64,000 bases of DNA, taken from assembly GCF_026151205.1 (NCBI RefSeq), contig NC_087072.1:16817669-16881668 (forward strand). Direction: 5' to 3'. The notes beneath the pieces were generated by a model, which saw nothing but the letters and a program-made list of their open reading frames with translations, searched no databases and was not told the origin of the DNA. Below are positions 19,523-31,967 of this stretch, piece by piece (within the stretch, counting starts at the first letter, position 1; every line of letters begins with the position of its first letter). Source of the DNA: Bolinopsis microptera. Taxonomy: Eukaryota > Ctenophora > Tentaculata > Lobata > Bolinopsidae. The translations under genes and the position numbers were made by a program.

Positions 19523-21790
19523 AGTTGATATCTATGAGTCTGAGTTGAGCAGTATTTTGGACAAGCATGCTAAAGAAAAAACTTTCATCCCAAGAAAAGA
19601 TCATATCGCTGAATGGTGGTCTACACACTGTCAACAAGCAAAAGCAATGAGAAGAAAGATTGAGAGACTGTATCAAAAGAATCATGATTGCCCAGATTAT
19701 AAACGACTGTACAGGAAAGCATCAGAGAGAGCATCCTCAGTCATTGTATCCACAAGAGATCACTTCTACAAAACAAGGTTACAAGATAGTGCAGGTGATG
19801 CTAAAAAGACTTATTCCATCGTTAATAAGTTGCTCAATAAAGAAAAAGTTAGTACTACTACACCTTCTTGCTCTTCAAATCTTGAGAGTGCTAACAACTT
19901 TGCACAGTTCTTTAAATCAAAGGTCGACAACATATACAACAACATTTATTTAGAACAACAATCCCAAGATTCTCCTAACTCAGATGAATTTGTTCCTCTT
20001 TCTAATAGCCCAAATATAGTACAATTCCGTCATGTGTCTGATGAAGAACTAGTAAGCATCATAAAGAATATGTCTAACAAATTCTGTGATCTTGACCCCA
20101 TACCTACAAAGATTCTCATCAAGTGTCTCCCAGAACTCCTTCCTCTGATCTCATTTATAGTCAATGAATCATTAGTTAAAGGTGAGTTTCCTATAAAACT
20201 TAAGGAGGCTCTCATTCGTCCAAGTTTGAAGAAACGTGGCCTTGACGGTGAATCTCTATCTAACTATAGGCCTATTAGCAATCTCTCATTCTTGTCAAAA
20301 ATCATTGAGAAGTGTGTATCTATACAGCTCACCAGTTATCTTGAGGATAACAACTTGCTTTCTAAAGTTCAGTCCGGCTATAGGAAGTTTCATAGCTGTG
20401 AAACTGCAACAACCAGAATCCATAACGACATCTTGATAACTATTGACAAGAAAACTAAAGTTGTTCTTTTACTTCTAGATTTGAGTGCTGCCTTTGATAC
20501 TGTCAATCACCCAAGATTAATCAAGAAGCTAAGATCTGCTTATGGCATTACAGGCATTGCTCTTACATGGATCAGGTCCTACTTGGCTAACCGTTCATTT
20601 TGTGTCAAAGTCAAGGATTCGTCTTCCTCAGCAACTGTTCTTGAGATAGGTGTGCCACAAGGTTCAATCCTTGGCCCCCTGCTATTCATATTGTACACCA
20701 AAGATCTTGAGAACATTGCAAGTATGCATGGGTGCTGTATTCATTTGTATGCTGATGACACCCAGCTGTATTTCACTCTTGATTCTGATGACCCATCACA
20801 GCTAGAGCACAATATGGAACACTGTATGTCTGATATCAAGAAATGGATGACAAACAATTTCCTTCAACTGAATTCTTCTAAGACTGAAGTCATCGTTATA
20901 TCCTCTAAATTTGACTCAACAAATATTCCAGCCTCTCTACAGATTGTTAAGGATCAAGAGCCACATGTTGTTAGTGGAACTGTGAAGAGTCTTGGGCTGT
21001 ATTTGGACAGTTATCTTTCAATGAGTGATCAGATTACGTCAGTGGTTCAAGCATGTAATATTCAGATCAGAAATTTGTGGTTTATTGCATCAAAACTGTC
21101 TTTTAACCTTAAGATTCAGCTTGTTCATGCTCTAGTACTCTCTAGAATTGATTATTGCAATAGCGTATATTTTGGACTGAGCTCTTATGATTTAAGTCGT
21201 TTACAGAAGGTGCAAAATTCTGCTGTAAGATTTATTTTCGGGAGAGGAAGAAAGGCACACACTACTCCACTTCTTAAGAAAGTTCATTTTCTACCAGTTA
21301 GATTTAGAATAGATTTTAAGATTGCCCTACTTGCCTACAAGTGTTTAAATAATATAGCTCCTCCTTACTTAAAAGAGTTGATATCTCCTAGGCAGCAAAG
21401 TTTAAAAAATGTACGTCTTGATAATGATTATTTTTACCTTAGTTTTCCGCCCTCTCCTAACTATGTAAACACAGAGAAAGCTTTTAGTCACTGTGCAGTT
21501 AAAGTATTTAATTCCTTGCCATACGACATAAGATCAGCTGAGTCAGTTACATCTTTCAAGACCAAACTTAAAACATACTTCTTTTCTCTAGCATTTGATT
21601 GATTTTGCATTTACATAGGTAAAATGAACTTGTCATGTCTAATTTTCAATTAAACTAAGCTCAGTTAATGTAAGAGCCGCTTTAGAAAGCACTGGAGTTT
21701 ATCTCCAGGATTAAATTATATCGAGTTATATGATTTAGCTATAAGGCGGTTTATAAATGTTGTATTTATTTTATTTATTATTATTAATAT
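19523..21790 (+). mobile_element. CR1/L2-like non-LTR element, 5' truncated
   Basis: It begins inside the linker between endonuclease and RT and runs through an intact RT frame to a 3' UTR ending in TTTATT/ATT repeats (about 21764-21790). It belongs to the same family as the element at 1898-4880: the RT blocks match closely. Target duplications were not identified. Confidence 0.85.
19545..21602 (+). CDS. CR1/L2-like reverse transcriptase, 685 codons open, 5' truncated
   Basis: The linker has DHIAEWWSTHCQQAKAMRRK. RT blocks follow: NYRPISNLSFLSKIIEK, SGYRKFHSCETATT, LLLDLSAAFDTVNH, IGVPQGSILGPLLFILY and HLYADDTQLYF (YADD). Then come NSAVRFIFGRGRK, HFLPVRFRIDFKIALLAYK and a VKVFNSLPYDIRS ending. 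The frame is uninterrupted, but the endonuclease and ORF1 are missing because of 5' truncation, so it is not an autonomous element. The first Met is not the biological start; coding sense continues a few codons upstream. Confidence 0.85.
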   Translation: MSSILDKHAKEKTFIPRKDHIAEWWSTHCQQAKAMRRKIERLYQKNHDCPDYKRLYRKASERASSVIVSTRDHFYKTRLQDSAGDAKKTYSIVNKLLNKEKVSTTTPSCSSNLESANNFAQFFKSKVDNIYNNIYLEQQSQDSPNSDEFVPLSNSPNIVQFRHVSDEELVSIIKNMSNKFCDLDPIPTKILIKCLPELLPLISFIVNESLVKGEFPIKLKEALIRPSLKKRGLDGESLSNYRPISNLSFLSKIIEKCVSIQLTSYLEDNNLLSKVQSGYRKFHSCETATTRIHNDILITIDKKTKVVLLLLDLSAAFDTVNHPRLIKKLRSAYGITGIALTWIRSYLANRSFCVKVKDSSSSATVLEIGVPQGSILGPLLFILYTKDLENIASMHGCCIHLYADDTQLYFTLDSDDPSQLEHNMEHCMSDIKKWMTNNFLQLNSSKTEVIVISSKFDSTNIPASLQIVKDQEPHVVSGTVKSLGLYLDSYLSMSDQITSVVQACNIQIRNLWFIASKLSFNLKIQLVHALVLSRIDYCNSVYFGLSSYDLSRLQKVQNSAVRFIFGRGRKAHTTPLLKKVHFLPVRFRIDFKIALLAYKCLNNIAPPYLKELISPRQQSLKNVRLDNDYFYLSFPPSPNYVNTEKAFSHCAVKVFNSLPYDIRSAESVTSFKTKLKTYFFSLAFD

Positions 21791-22141
21791 TAGAATTAGA
21801 TATTGCAAATCAAAGCTAGCAGAGGGTTCAATAAGAAAGAAAAAAAACTGGGAATAGAGTAATACCCCGAGTAATACCCCGATTCACCAAGGAGTTTGGG
21901 AGAAAGAAAAAAGCTGCAGTAAATCGTTTACATTATGTACGTTACGGTACGTAAGCCCTATTTGTAGGAAGGAAATGGCCGCAAGTAAATCAGGGTTTGC
22001 GGTAAATCAGGCGTGGTAAATTGGGGTTTTGCTATACCAAACAATCGTAGCAGGAGGTGTGACAGTGAGAAATTGTGATGTCCCCAAACCGGGTTCAGTA
22101 ATGATATCCATGAATTTATTCCCATAACATTTTTGTTTCAG
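21791..22141. promoter_or_regulatory. Presumed TAF1 upstream region / 5' UTR
   Basis: No ORF. It contains a short duplication of GAGTAATACCCC (about 21859 and 21871). A good acceptor (TTTGTTTCAG at 22132-22141) precedes the first recognised TAF1 coding exon, so a 5' non-coding exon probably lies in or left of this stretch. No core promoter motif could be assigned. Confidence 0.4.
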
Positions 22142-25100
22142 CCTAGCATAGTTATGATATCATCATTTCTCTTTGGGAATATTGATGAGCAAGGGAAGTT
22201 GGAATCCACTTACTTGAATGAGGTAATTTAGTAGATCGTAATACTTATATAATTTGATTATGGCAGGTCACGACTTCACATAACTATGACTATAGCAGAG
22301 TCTTATCTAGCACTCTGATAAGGTTTACTGTACAAAAATTGAAAAGAAGTTAATGAAATACCTACGAGCTGAACTTGCAATAGATAGTCAACATATTTTA
22401 TTTTATTGTCATAATACGTTTTCAGGATGTAAGGGATGCTCTTGGTAATATTGCAGACCTTAATGAATTTTCACGTGATCTTGTGCGTGATGCATCTGAA
22501 GCAGGACCTTCTGGAAGCTCTTTGTTTACAGACACAACACCTGTTAGACCACTTGAATCTGCTGAAGATTTTGGCGAGATTGAGGAGCTTGCAGATGATA
22601 GTGACAACTTTAAGGTTTGTGTTTGATAAGTTCACATATTTGACTCTCTTTGTGGAATTTTTAGCTCACTTAATCTCTTTCACTCATAACTATTGTGTAA
22701 TGTGTAGAATCACACCAGTGTGGTTATCATGGAACCTTATCATGGAAGGTTAATGTTTTGGGTATTCAATTGTAAATTGCGCCAGGACCATACAGCGCTG
22801 GATGGTTGAATACTGCCTACAACTCAACCCAGGAAAAACCCAAATACTCGTGATTTCCTCACCTCATGTGTTGAATCAGATATCTTTAGGAGGAGTACGG
22901 CTGTCAAATGACACGTGTATCAGATTTGTCAGCACAAAAAAAAATCTTGGTGTGCAAATCGACCATCACCTTACCTTTGAGCCTCAAATCATGTCCCTAA
23001 AAAAACATTGTTTTAGACTCCTCAGGAATGTTATCAGAAGAAAGTATCTTTTTAGTAAAGCTCAGCTTAAGCTCATTGTTAATAGTATTATCGTCTGCAA
23101 ATTGGATTACTGCAACGCCCTTTACTTTGGAATCAGTGACTACCTCTTCCATCAGCTTCAACTCATTCAAAATGCTGCTGCTAAAGCTATAGTAGGACTA
23201 TATGAACATGATCATTTAGGAGATACTCTGAAAGACCTTCATTGGCTGCCTATCAGTTACAGAATTCAGTACAAATTATTACTTCTTGTTTATAAATGTC
23301 TAAATGGCATGGGACCAGATTATTTAAGTACAATGTTTAAATTTGCAAACTATAATCATCTTATCTATTTGACTGAACCTAGAGTGCATACACAATATGG
23401 AGAAAGATCTTTTCAGAAAGTTGGCCCTAAATTATGGAATGAACTACCATTTGAGATTAAGAATTGTACAACATTGGACTCTTTTAAAGTGTATCTGATA
23501 ACATTTCTTTTCAAACGTGCTCATAATATTGTATCTTAATATTTTTCAATCCTAGTTTTCCCTATTTGTTTCTACTGGAAAATGCATACACATTATCGTT
23601 TATTTAGTGAATCAAGTCTAACCACCCTTATCTGGTTTAGAATATAAATGAGGGTTGCTTTTTCAGGTTTTATCGTATCCTGAACTGTTTTCGTGGCACA
23701 CCTGTGCATTTTAAGTTGTTGTGCCACTATAATATACAAGTTTAAATTATTATTATTATTATTTTAATTACAGTTTTTGATGTTTTTTCAATGATAATTT
23801 AAATAATAAAAATAATTTTACTAATAAATTTGTTGACTGATAAAATTCAGATAGTAAACGTGCTGGATTTAGAGATAAAATTTCATAATGTAACTTATTT
23901 GCAGGTGCCGGCTCAGCCCCTTTCGAAAAAGCCAGCTGCTCCAGCTACTCCAACTCCTGAAGCTAAAAATGCTGATAAGATTCTACGGTCAACATCACTC
24001 TCAAACATCCAAAAAGCAAAGCTTCTCTTCCCAGGCTTTGCTCCAGACAAAAAGTTAAGATTTTCCCAGATGTTTGGTAGTAGTTTTAGTGGAAGGGATC
24101 TGGACAGAGATTGGAAGTATGGTAAAAGAAAAAAGAAATACAAGAAGTCTATTCGAGAGAATGGACTTTGGACTAAGGTTTGGATCAAAGTTAAAATTGT
24201 TTTAAGTTTTTTTGCACTTAAATAGTTTTATTGCGCTGAAATAGAATTACATGTAGATTCTGGTGGGGAGGTAAGACATGTTTATTTTACACGTGACAGC
24301 AATTAACCAATCAACTTTCACTATTGACCAATCAAATCTTAGAATCACTGTCACTCGTCAAAAAAATCACATCTATTTAAATTAAGAATTCAAATTGTTC
24401 AATAATCAAGTTATATAAAATTGAATCATTCAATATAAACTTTCATTTCATAATTCATTAGAAAACAAGTAATTGTAGTTGTGATCATAATAATATAGTA
24501 ATTGATACTGTTTTGCAGACGATACTAGAAATACCTGCCCCTCCCCCTGATTTGATAGCAGCTGGTGATTATGTAAAGATAATGAATGTGGAGAAGAAAT
24601 CGACAACTGACGGGAAAAAAGAAGGTATCAATTTATGAGATGATTCCTTATTTAAATTAAATATCAAAATCAAAAAATTTCAGAAAATTATGGACATCTC
24701 CTCACCAATGTTTATCGTTTATTCTGTTTCATGCTCAATGAAATGTATGTATTACCTTTATCAGTGGTGGAAGCGAGGAACTCAGAGAAAGAGACCGAGT
24801 GGAGGAATGGACCAGGATCACTTTGGTACGATCTAGCTAGTGTGCCCAACAATGCTACTAGCTTTGATTATGGCTTCAAACTATCTACCAAGGTATTGAC
24901 CAGAAAAGCTGACAAATTATTTTTGTTTTCAATTGCTAGAACAAAGTTAGCATGGAATAATAGTCACTGTTCATGTTATTCGTATTTAATTTACATGAGT
25001 TGATGTTCCTAACTGAGCTTCACTCAGCTGGATACAGCAGAAGAGACTCCCAAGAAACAGAAGGCAGATGAAGAGGAGGGCTTGTACATGATGTATAATC

Positions 25101-28100
25101 ACTTGCAGTGGGAGGACTTGGTGGCTTGGGATAATTCACAGATTAAATCTCCTCCAGCTAAAAACATGGACCTCCTATACTTCTCAGGTTTTTTGTAAGC
25201 TTAGCTATCTTGAAGCGGGGCTCACATCAAGTATAGGGGTTGTTTGAGTATTCTTGTGAGTTTTAAGTTTGATTAAAATATTATGTTATTAACAACTCAT
25301 GAGCTGTAATGTTCAACAGATAAGATGTCACATTACAAAGGTATACAAGAGTCTATTCTGAAGCCCACCAATCGTAAATTACTGGACTCTAACTGGGAGA
25401 ATAACATCATCTGGGACACTAAGGCAAGACATCTTTCATTCTAGTCGTTCAAAATATTAAATTATTCGGTTATTATCAATCTTTACATACATTATGTTTA
25501 TGAATAATTCTCTTGATAACATCCTCCTATCCACCAGAATATGAAGCACATGTTGAAGACTCCAGATGTAGTGGTGGACCCCAGTACAATGCACAAAGTA
25601 CCGGTCGAGAAAGAGAGGGTGCTTGAAAACAAGGGTACTGCTACTCCTAAAAAGGTATGCCGAGGATAGTTCCTTGCTTTGGTTTGTTCAAGTAACAGAT
25701 CTACTTCATCTCCACAGTTACAAAATTATCTTCCTTATTATCATGATTGTCCCCATAACTCACAATATGTTAATGTATCAGGAGTACCCCAGTAAAATGA
25801 GAATGAAGCCTCTACAAACTGTTCACCCCTTGCACGGGGAACTGCTCATGGACAAAAAACCTAAAACTACAGATCCTTTCTTTAAGATATCTTGTGAGGA
25901 GTTCTATCAACCCAAACCAACTTCTACTGAGAACGTGCTCACTAAATACAAATCAAGTTAGTATTGGATAAAGAATTTCTTCTTTTTGTCATCAACTCAT
26001 GACTCATTCTGTCCATAGTAATATGTATTCACTTTATTGCTACATCAGTATTTTATAACAGCGAACAATGTTATATAGTATATATATAGTACATTGATTA
26101 AACAATTTCCGCTAATCCGCAGTGATCCAGCACAGTATACCAACATTAGAACTAGAGTTGAGTTGGTTCCCCACCTACATGAAGCCAGAAGAACTGAGGC
26201 GGTTACACAGACCATACCTAAAACCAGTCCGGACAGGACCACACTCGGAGCCTATCTTTAAACCTGTTTACTCTCTGGAGAGATACGTTAGAAGGAAGGA
26301 AAACGTGGGTTTCGAGAATAGTTATAGTATTCTTTTAATGGGTATAATTAGTTGTTTTCTAGTTCCTGTTATTTGAAACTTATTGGCCTATTTTAAACCC
26401 TCTCTTAAAAATTTCATGCACTAAATTATAGATACGAGGAGATGAGGTAGCTAAATGGAATCATTATTCAGGTAGCTGGATAGTAATATCATTAACGTAA
26501 TTGTCACTATATCAGGAGAGAGAAGCAGAGCGACAGAAGTCAGGAGGAGGGCAAGTGTTCTTCATGAGGACCCGTGAGGACATATCAGCGAAGGACGGCA
26601 GGTTGGTGCTGTTCGAGTACGCGGAGGAACACCCACTGCTAATGAGCTGTATTGGCATGGCCAGCAGGATCAAGAACTACAGCAAGAAGGGTATAAACGG
26701 GGATCCTGTGAATTGTGATCACTTGAAGTATGGAGATCAAGTGTACAATACCAGCCCTTATTTCCTGGGAAAGTTACATCCTGGTCAGGTTCTACAGGTA
26801 AAAAGTATTCTTAACTTCTGTTTCTTGTTAAAGGTAACTACCGTTATTCCACTTCTCTCTTCCTCTAACTTACTCCCTGACACTTATTATTGCGGTATAG
26901 CTGACAACTTACTATTTGCAGGTGCTTGATAACAATATGTACCAGTCAGCTGCCCACCAACACTCTATCCCACATACTGACTTCATCCTGGCGCGCACTG
27001 CTGAGAGTTTCTACATCAGGATGACCGACGATATCTTCACTGTGGGTCAGCAGTTCCCTAAAATACTGGTTCCAGGTCCTAATTCTAAGAGAGCTAATCA
27101 ACACACTAGAAACTTCCTTCAGGTTTTTATACCGTTCATTCTTAACTTTTGTTTCTATTACCCTCTGGGCGAGCAAATAATTTGAACCGAGATGTTTTGC
27201 TATGGCATATTTTATAGTGTTTTATTGTACCCCTAATTTTCTTTCAATATGTCCCAGGTACAGGGCCGTGGAAATTTGATTGGGATTGTGTCATCTGGGT
27301 GTAGTGATTTATATTGTATATTATATAATATCTTCTACCTGCTCAGGTGTTCATCTACCGCCTGTTTCTGGAAAGTGAGGATGTGCCAAGAAGGATCAAG
27401 ATGGATCACATCAAGGCGGCATTTCCAGCGTACTCTGAAAGTAGCATTAGGAAACGTCTCAAGAACTGTGCTGACTTCAACAGAACAGGTGGGCAATTTA
27501 AACCTATTTCAAACTGAATGTGATGTCCTGTACTCATAAACTGGTAGTTATAAATAAATGTGTGCTTTAATATTTCATATCAACTGATCCTATTGAATAT
27601 AGGAAGTGACTGTGGTTGGTGGGTACTTCAAGACATGTTCAGACTACCAAGCGAGGAAGAGATCAGGAAACTGGTGATACCCGAGGACTGCTGTGCATTC
27701 TACAGCATGCAGTACGCAGAGCAACGTCTTAAGGACGCAGGGTACGGCAAAAGTATCAAGAACTTGTCGGATGAGGAGGATGAGGATGATTCTGAGAAGA
27801 TTCTAGATGATGAAGTTCGCATTGCTCCCTGGACCCTTACCAGAACCTTCTCTAACGCTCTCAGAGGTGAAATATACGCTTATATTATTTACATTTCAAA
27901 CACACCTATTCTAATAATGAATTTATTCACTGCGATTTGAGTTAAAAAGTAATAAATGAGTTGTTAACCAAACTGCTCAGGAAAATGCCAGCTGGAGATA
28001 AACGGAATAGCAGATCCGACTGGTATTGGCGAAGGTTACTCGTATCTCAGAGTCCCTAACAAACCCTCTATTAAGAGCAACAAGGACGTCTCCAAAGCAA

Positions 28101-31100
28101 AACCCAGCAAAACAGACGAGCCCAAGTCCACTCGGACAGTCATGGGAACAGACTCCGATCTGAGGCGGTTAACACTGAAGAATGCTCGGGAGGTGCTCCG
28201 AAGTTTCGGAGTAGCTGAAGAGAAGATAAACACAATGATGAGGTGGGACGTGATCAATATGGTGAGGAAACTGAGCACTGACAAGGCTAGGATGGGAGAG
28301 GCAAATGATACTGGGAAGTTTGCCAGAGGAGCCAAATATTCCCTCATTGAGCACCAAGAGAAATATAAAGACGAGTGTCAGCGGATATTCGACCTACAAA
28401 CTAAGTGAGTTCTTTAATTTGATATTTAATTACTAGGATTATTGAAGTTAGAGGTATTGTCGCAGTCAAAGATTGTAACTGTTTTACTTCATGACCAGTA
28501 TTCACTTGATCGGCAATAATCATAACCTCTAAAATTTTAAATTTCAGGGTTCTGTCTTCTATAGAAGTTTTGAGTACAGATGACGAGGCATCATCCGACG
28601 AGGAGACCAACATAGACGAACTTGGTAAGGATCTGGAGAGCATGTTGAACAAGAAGAAGACGATGGAGCAGATAAGTCAGGAACGAGAGGAGGCAGAGAG
28701 ACGAGACCTACAGAAGCTCCTGAACCAGGATACACCCCACCAACCCTCCACTCCTCCAGCTCCTGATAAACAGGAGGACATACATGCTGATGAAACAGGA
28801 AGACGGCTGATCATCAGGAGGAAATTTAGCACGGACACTGGGTACTACTTCCGGGAGGAAGTAATCTCCAGACCGGAGGTGATAGACGCTTATCTGAAGA
28901 TAAAGGAGACTGCTGATAAGACCAACAAGAGGTTCCTTATCGATAACTTGGACGAGGAACAGAAGGACGAGGTGAGGAAGGAGAGGAGACGAATTCAGGA
29001 GCAGCTCAGAAGACTCAACAGGGCTCAAGGTTTGTAACAGTTTATTGTTTTATCCCCTTTCGTATCGATATCTGCATTATAATTATACATCCAAATAACG
29101 GAGTAGTTCGCTGTTTATTAGTCTCATGATTGAAATACTGATATCTGGATATTATCCGGTTGGAAGAGACAAGGACAAGTGAAACAAGGAAGTTAGGAGT
29201 AAGGGCAAATTTTCGGCGTCAACGCCATCTTCAGGCTCAAATTATTTGTTATATATCAATCAAATCTTCAGGCTCAAATTATTTGTTATATATAACAAAT
29301 AATTTGAGCCTGAAGATGGCGTTGACGCCGAAAATTTGCCCTTACTCCTAACTTCCTTGTTTCACTTGTCCTTGTCTCTTCCAACCGGATAATATCCAGA
29401 TATCAGAATTATACATCCAGTATTTTAATTTAAGTTGGAAAGCTATCATGTTGTGAATGTTGTTGGTACACGGCCACAGTACAGAATCACTTTAAATGTC
29501 TATTCATTATAAATAGACTTTGTCGAACTGAACAATCCTCGTTCAGAGCGGGAGAGAATGAACGAGAAGAAATTGAAAAAAGCAGCAAAGGAGAAAGCAC
29601 CCATAAACATGAGATGTGGAGCTTGTGGTGAAACAGGTCACATGAAGACAAACAAACACTGCAAGATGTACGGTAAGAGTGGACCTGTTACTGATGATCA
29701 GATAATTGACGACGAGCTGTCTAACGTGTTCAACGAGCAGACCTCTAGTCTGGTGAAGGTCGAGGACACCAAGATACGTATAGGACGAGCCTTCCTCGCT
29801 CAAGTAGATGAAGTGAGCAAGAAGGCAGCTAAAAAACAAGCACAGCAGAAGAGGCAGTTGGAACTGTCGATGGAGGAGCGTGCTGAAGCCAAGGCTTTAA
29901 GGAAGAAGAAGAAGTTGGAGAAAGCTGATAGAAAGATGGCTCAGAAAGCTGCTAAATCAGGACCCAAGGTAAATATTGTACTTGATCAGGGAAGTCTTAA
30001 ATGTTATGATAATGTAATTTAGAAATAACGAGATGCTGACCATGTGAAGATTTCCGATATCACCGTTTCATATTAATTTTGCTTGAATACGATTAATATT
30101 ACTTAAATTTAGCAGAGTTCTGAGCACCTCGATTATCTGGAACCTAAAGTAAAAGGAGTAAACAGAGCCAGGGTACACCCAGAGGTTGAACTTAGAACAT
30201 TCTTTGAAGAACTGCTCGGAAAGATCAAAGAGATCCCTAGGGTTAGTAGACTTTCTAAACTTACGTTGATCTCATTTAAATGAGCTTCATTAAAAATCTA
30301 GTTTAATTACAAAATCAATTTTATAACTATTGTGAAAAATTGAGATATTTTACAAAATTTGTATGATAATTACAGTATAGTTAACTGAGACTAATTAATT
30401 AATATACTAACACAGCATCATGCTTCAGACAGGGGCGTTCCACAAACCTGTGTCTGCTAGAGAAATTCCTGATTACTACACTTTTGTCAGTATTCCTATG
30501 GATCTCCAGACGATGAGAAACCACTGCATCAACAATTTCTATCAGTCCAGGTAAGATCATATGTCCAGGGGACTCCAGGGGAATAAAAACTATGTGTACC
30601 CGTCAATTCAACCATACCTTAATGATTATTTAGAAACGACCTTTCATAAACTTATTCAATATTTTAATTTAACCACAGGGAAGATTTTCTGGAGCACTTG
30701 GAGCAGATCGTAAAGAATAGCACAATATACAACGGCAAACAGTCCGAGTACACAAAAGCAGCTGAGGGCATGTTGGACGTGGCCATGGCGGAGTTTTCTA
30801 GACACGAAGAAAAACTTCAGACTTTGGAGGAGAAGATCAACCCGGCCGCGAATAAGAGCACGCAGGTTTTTACACTTTTCTTGATCATTCTGAGCTGGAA
30901 ACAAGACAAGTTGTGACGTGTGAACAATTCTGGCTGTGTATTTGTTTGTTTTTGTAATAGTTTATTTTTGTTCCAATAACTCATTTCCTCAGAACCAGTT
31001 CAACTTGATCCTGATCAGCAGTGTGGATGCTATGATTAAAGTCTCCAACTCTCAAGCATTCCATATTCCTGTGAACGCTAAAGTTGCTCCTGATTACTAT

Positions 31101-31967
31101 CAGGTGATTTTTACTGAATCCTTTTTATGATACATTCTTTTAAATTGAAAATTCATGACCAGATGAGTTACTATTATTAAATATAAGTCTTTTTGATGTC
31201 TGTATACTTAATTTTATACACATATGTAATTCTGGTAATTAGCAGTTGTTTTGTCTAGATTAATGAAATCTAGTTACACACACATATTTAAGGTGATATC
31301 GACTCCAATGGATATCTCCACATTGCGTAAAAACTTAGAGAAGAACAAGTATAAATCTCGAACGGAGTTCCTGAAAGACGTAACACTTATTTTTGAGAAC
31401 AGTCAGCAGTACAATGGTAAACATCATAATGATGAATGAACCATATCAGTTTTTGTCCATAGCTGTCTATAAAAATTGAAATTATTTTCCGACTAGAAAT
31501 ATTGAAATTTACAACTTTTTAATTTTACACCAAGAGAATGAGTATCGTACCCGGTTATTCATGATGTATGATCCACACCAGGTGCCGACTCTTTGTACAC
31601 GAAGAAAGCAGAGGAGCTGCTTTCCAAAGCAAAAGAAGTTCTCAACGCTTCAAGCACAATCCTACAACAGCACGAAATGTTGTTATCATGTGAAACTTCT
31701 ATTGCCAGTCCCAAACACGTGCCGGTCAACATTCCAAAACCTCTACCAGCAGCAATAGCTGCAATATCGGGCATCTCAAAAGGAAGTCCTGAGAGTGTGT
31801 ACAGTGGACGGGTGGAGGATGAAGAGAGTGATCAGATGAGTGAAAGTGAAACATTTAACAGCTCCGGACAGAAGAACAGATACGACAGTACGTGTCTGGA
31901 GGAGGAAGGCCAGGCCGGCCACACCCTCTTTGAGGATCTTATGGACAGTGAAGATGATTCTGACTGA
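22142..31967 (+). CDS. TAF1: TAF1, largest subunit of TFIID (23 coding exons, ~1592 aa)
   Basis: TFIID scaffold in the nucleus that contacts TBP, TAF7, promoter DNA and acetylated histones. Exons: 22142-22222 (ATG 22154), 22426-22614, 23905-24177, 24519-24624, 24765-24892, 25028-25187, 25320-25423, 25538-25654, 25782-25956, 26123-26304, 26516-26797, 26922-27122, 27347-27488, 27603-27866, 27981-28404, 28548-29029, 29547-29968, 30113-30241, 30429-30550, 30679-30865, 30993-31103, 31293-31416, 31582-31967. All phases join. The N-terminal SSFLFGNID block marks the TBP-inhibitory region. The DUF3591 core, about residues 215-800, has LWYD, FDYGFKL, VGQQFP and [10 protein letters not shown]. The zinc knuckle [16 protein letters not shown] is near 1123. 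Bromodomain 1 (about 1258-1375) has the Asn in IYNG and bromodomain 2 (about 1395-1490) in QQYNG. The acidic tail ends [13 protein letters not shown], like vertebrate TAF1. Shorter than human (about 1890 aa). The first Met is the least certain point, as an upstream exon is possible. Confidence 0.96.
22755..23762 (+). mobile_element. CR1-like retroelement fragment in TAF1 intron 2
   Basis: The C-terminal third of a non-LTR RT (coding 22802-23539): [58 protein letters not shown] and [12 protein letters not shown]. It is followed by a 3' UTR and an ATT-repeat tail at about 23747-23762. It is 5' truncated with the frame still open, and is a different family from the two L2-like elements. It sits in sense orientation between TAF1 exons 2 and 3 and should be spliced out. 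Confidence 0.85.
29138..29406. repeat. Long perfect hairpin in TAF1 intron 16
   Basis: Left arm 29138-29256 and right arm 29288-29406 are reverse complements (starting CTGATATCTGGATATTATCC). The tip contains a second copy of the inner 26 bases (29265-29290) that itself forms a perfect palindrome with 29291-29316. Outside, a 13-base direct repeat AATTATACATCCA lies at 29081-29093 and 29407-29419, possibly a target duplication. There is no ORF. A foldback or MITE-type insertion is the simplest reading. Confidence 0.85.
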
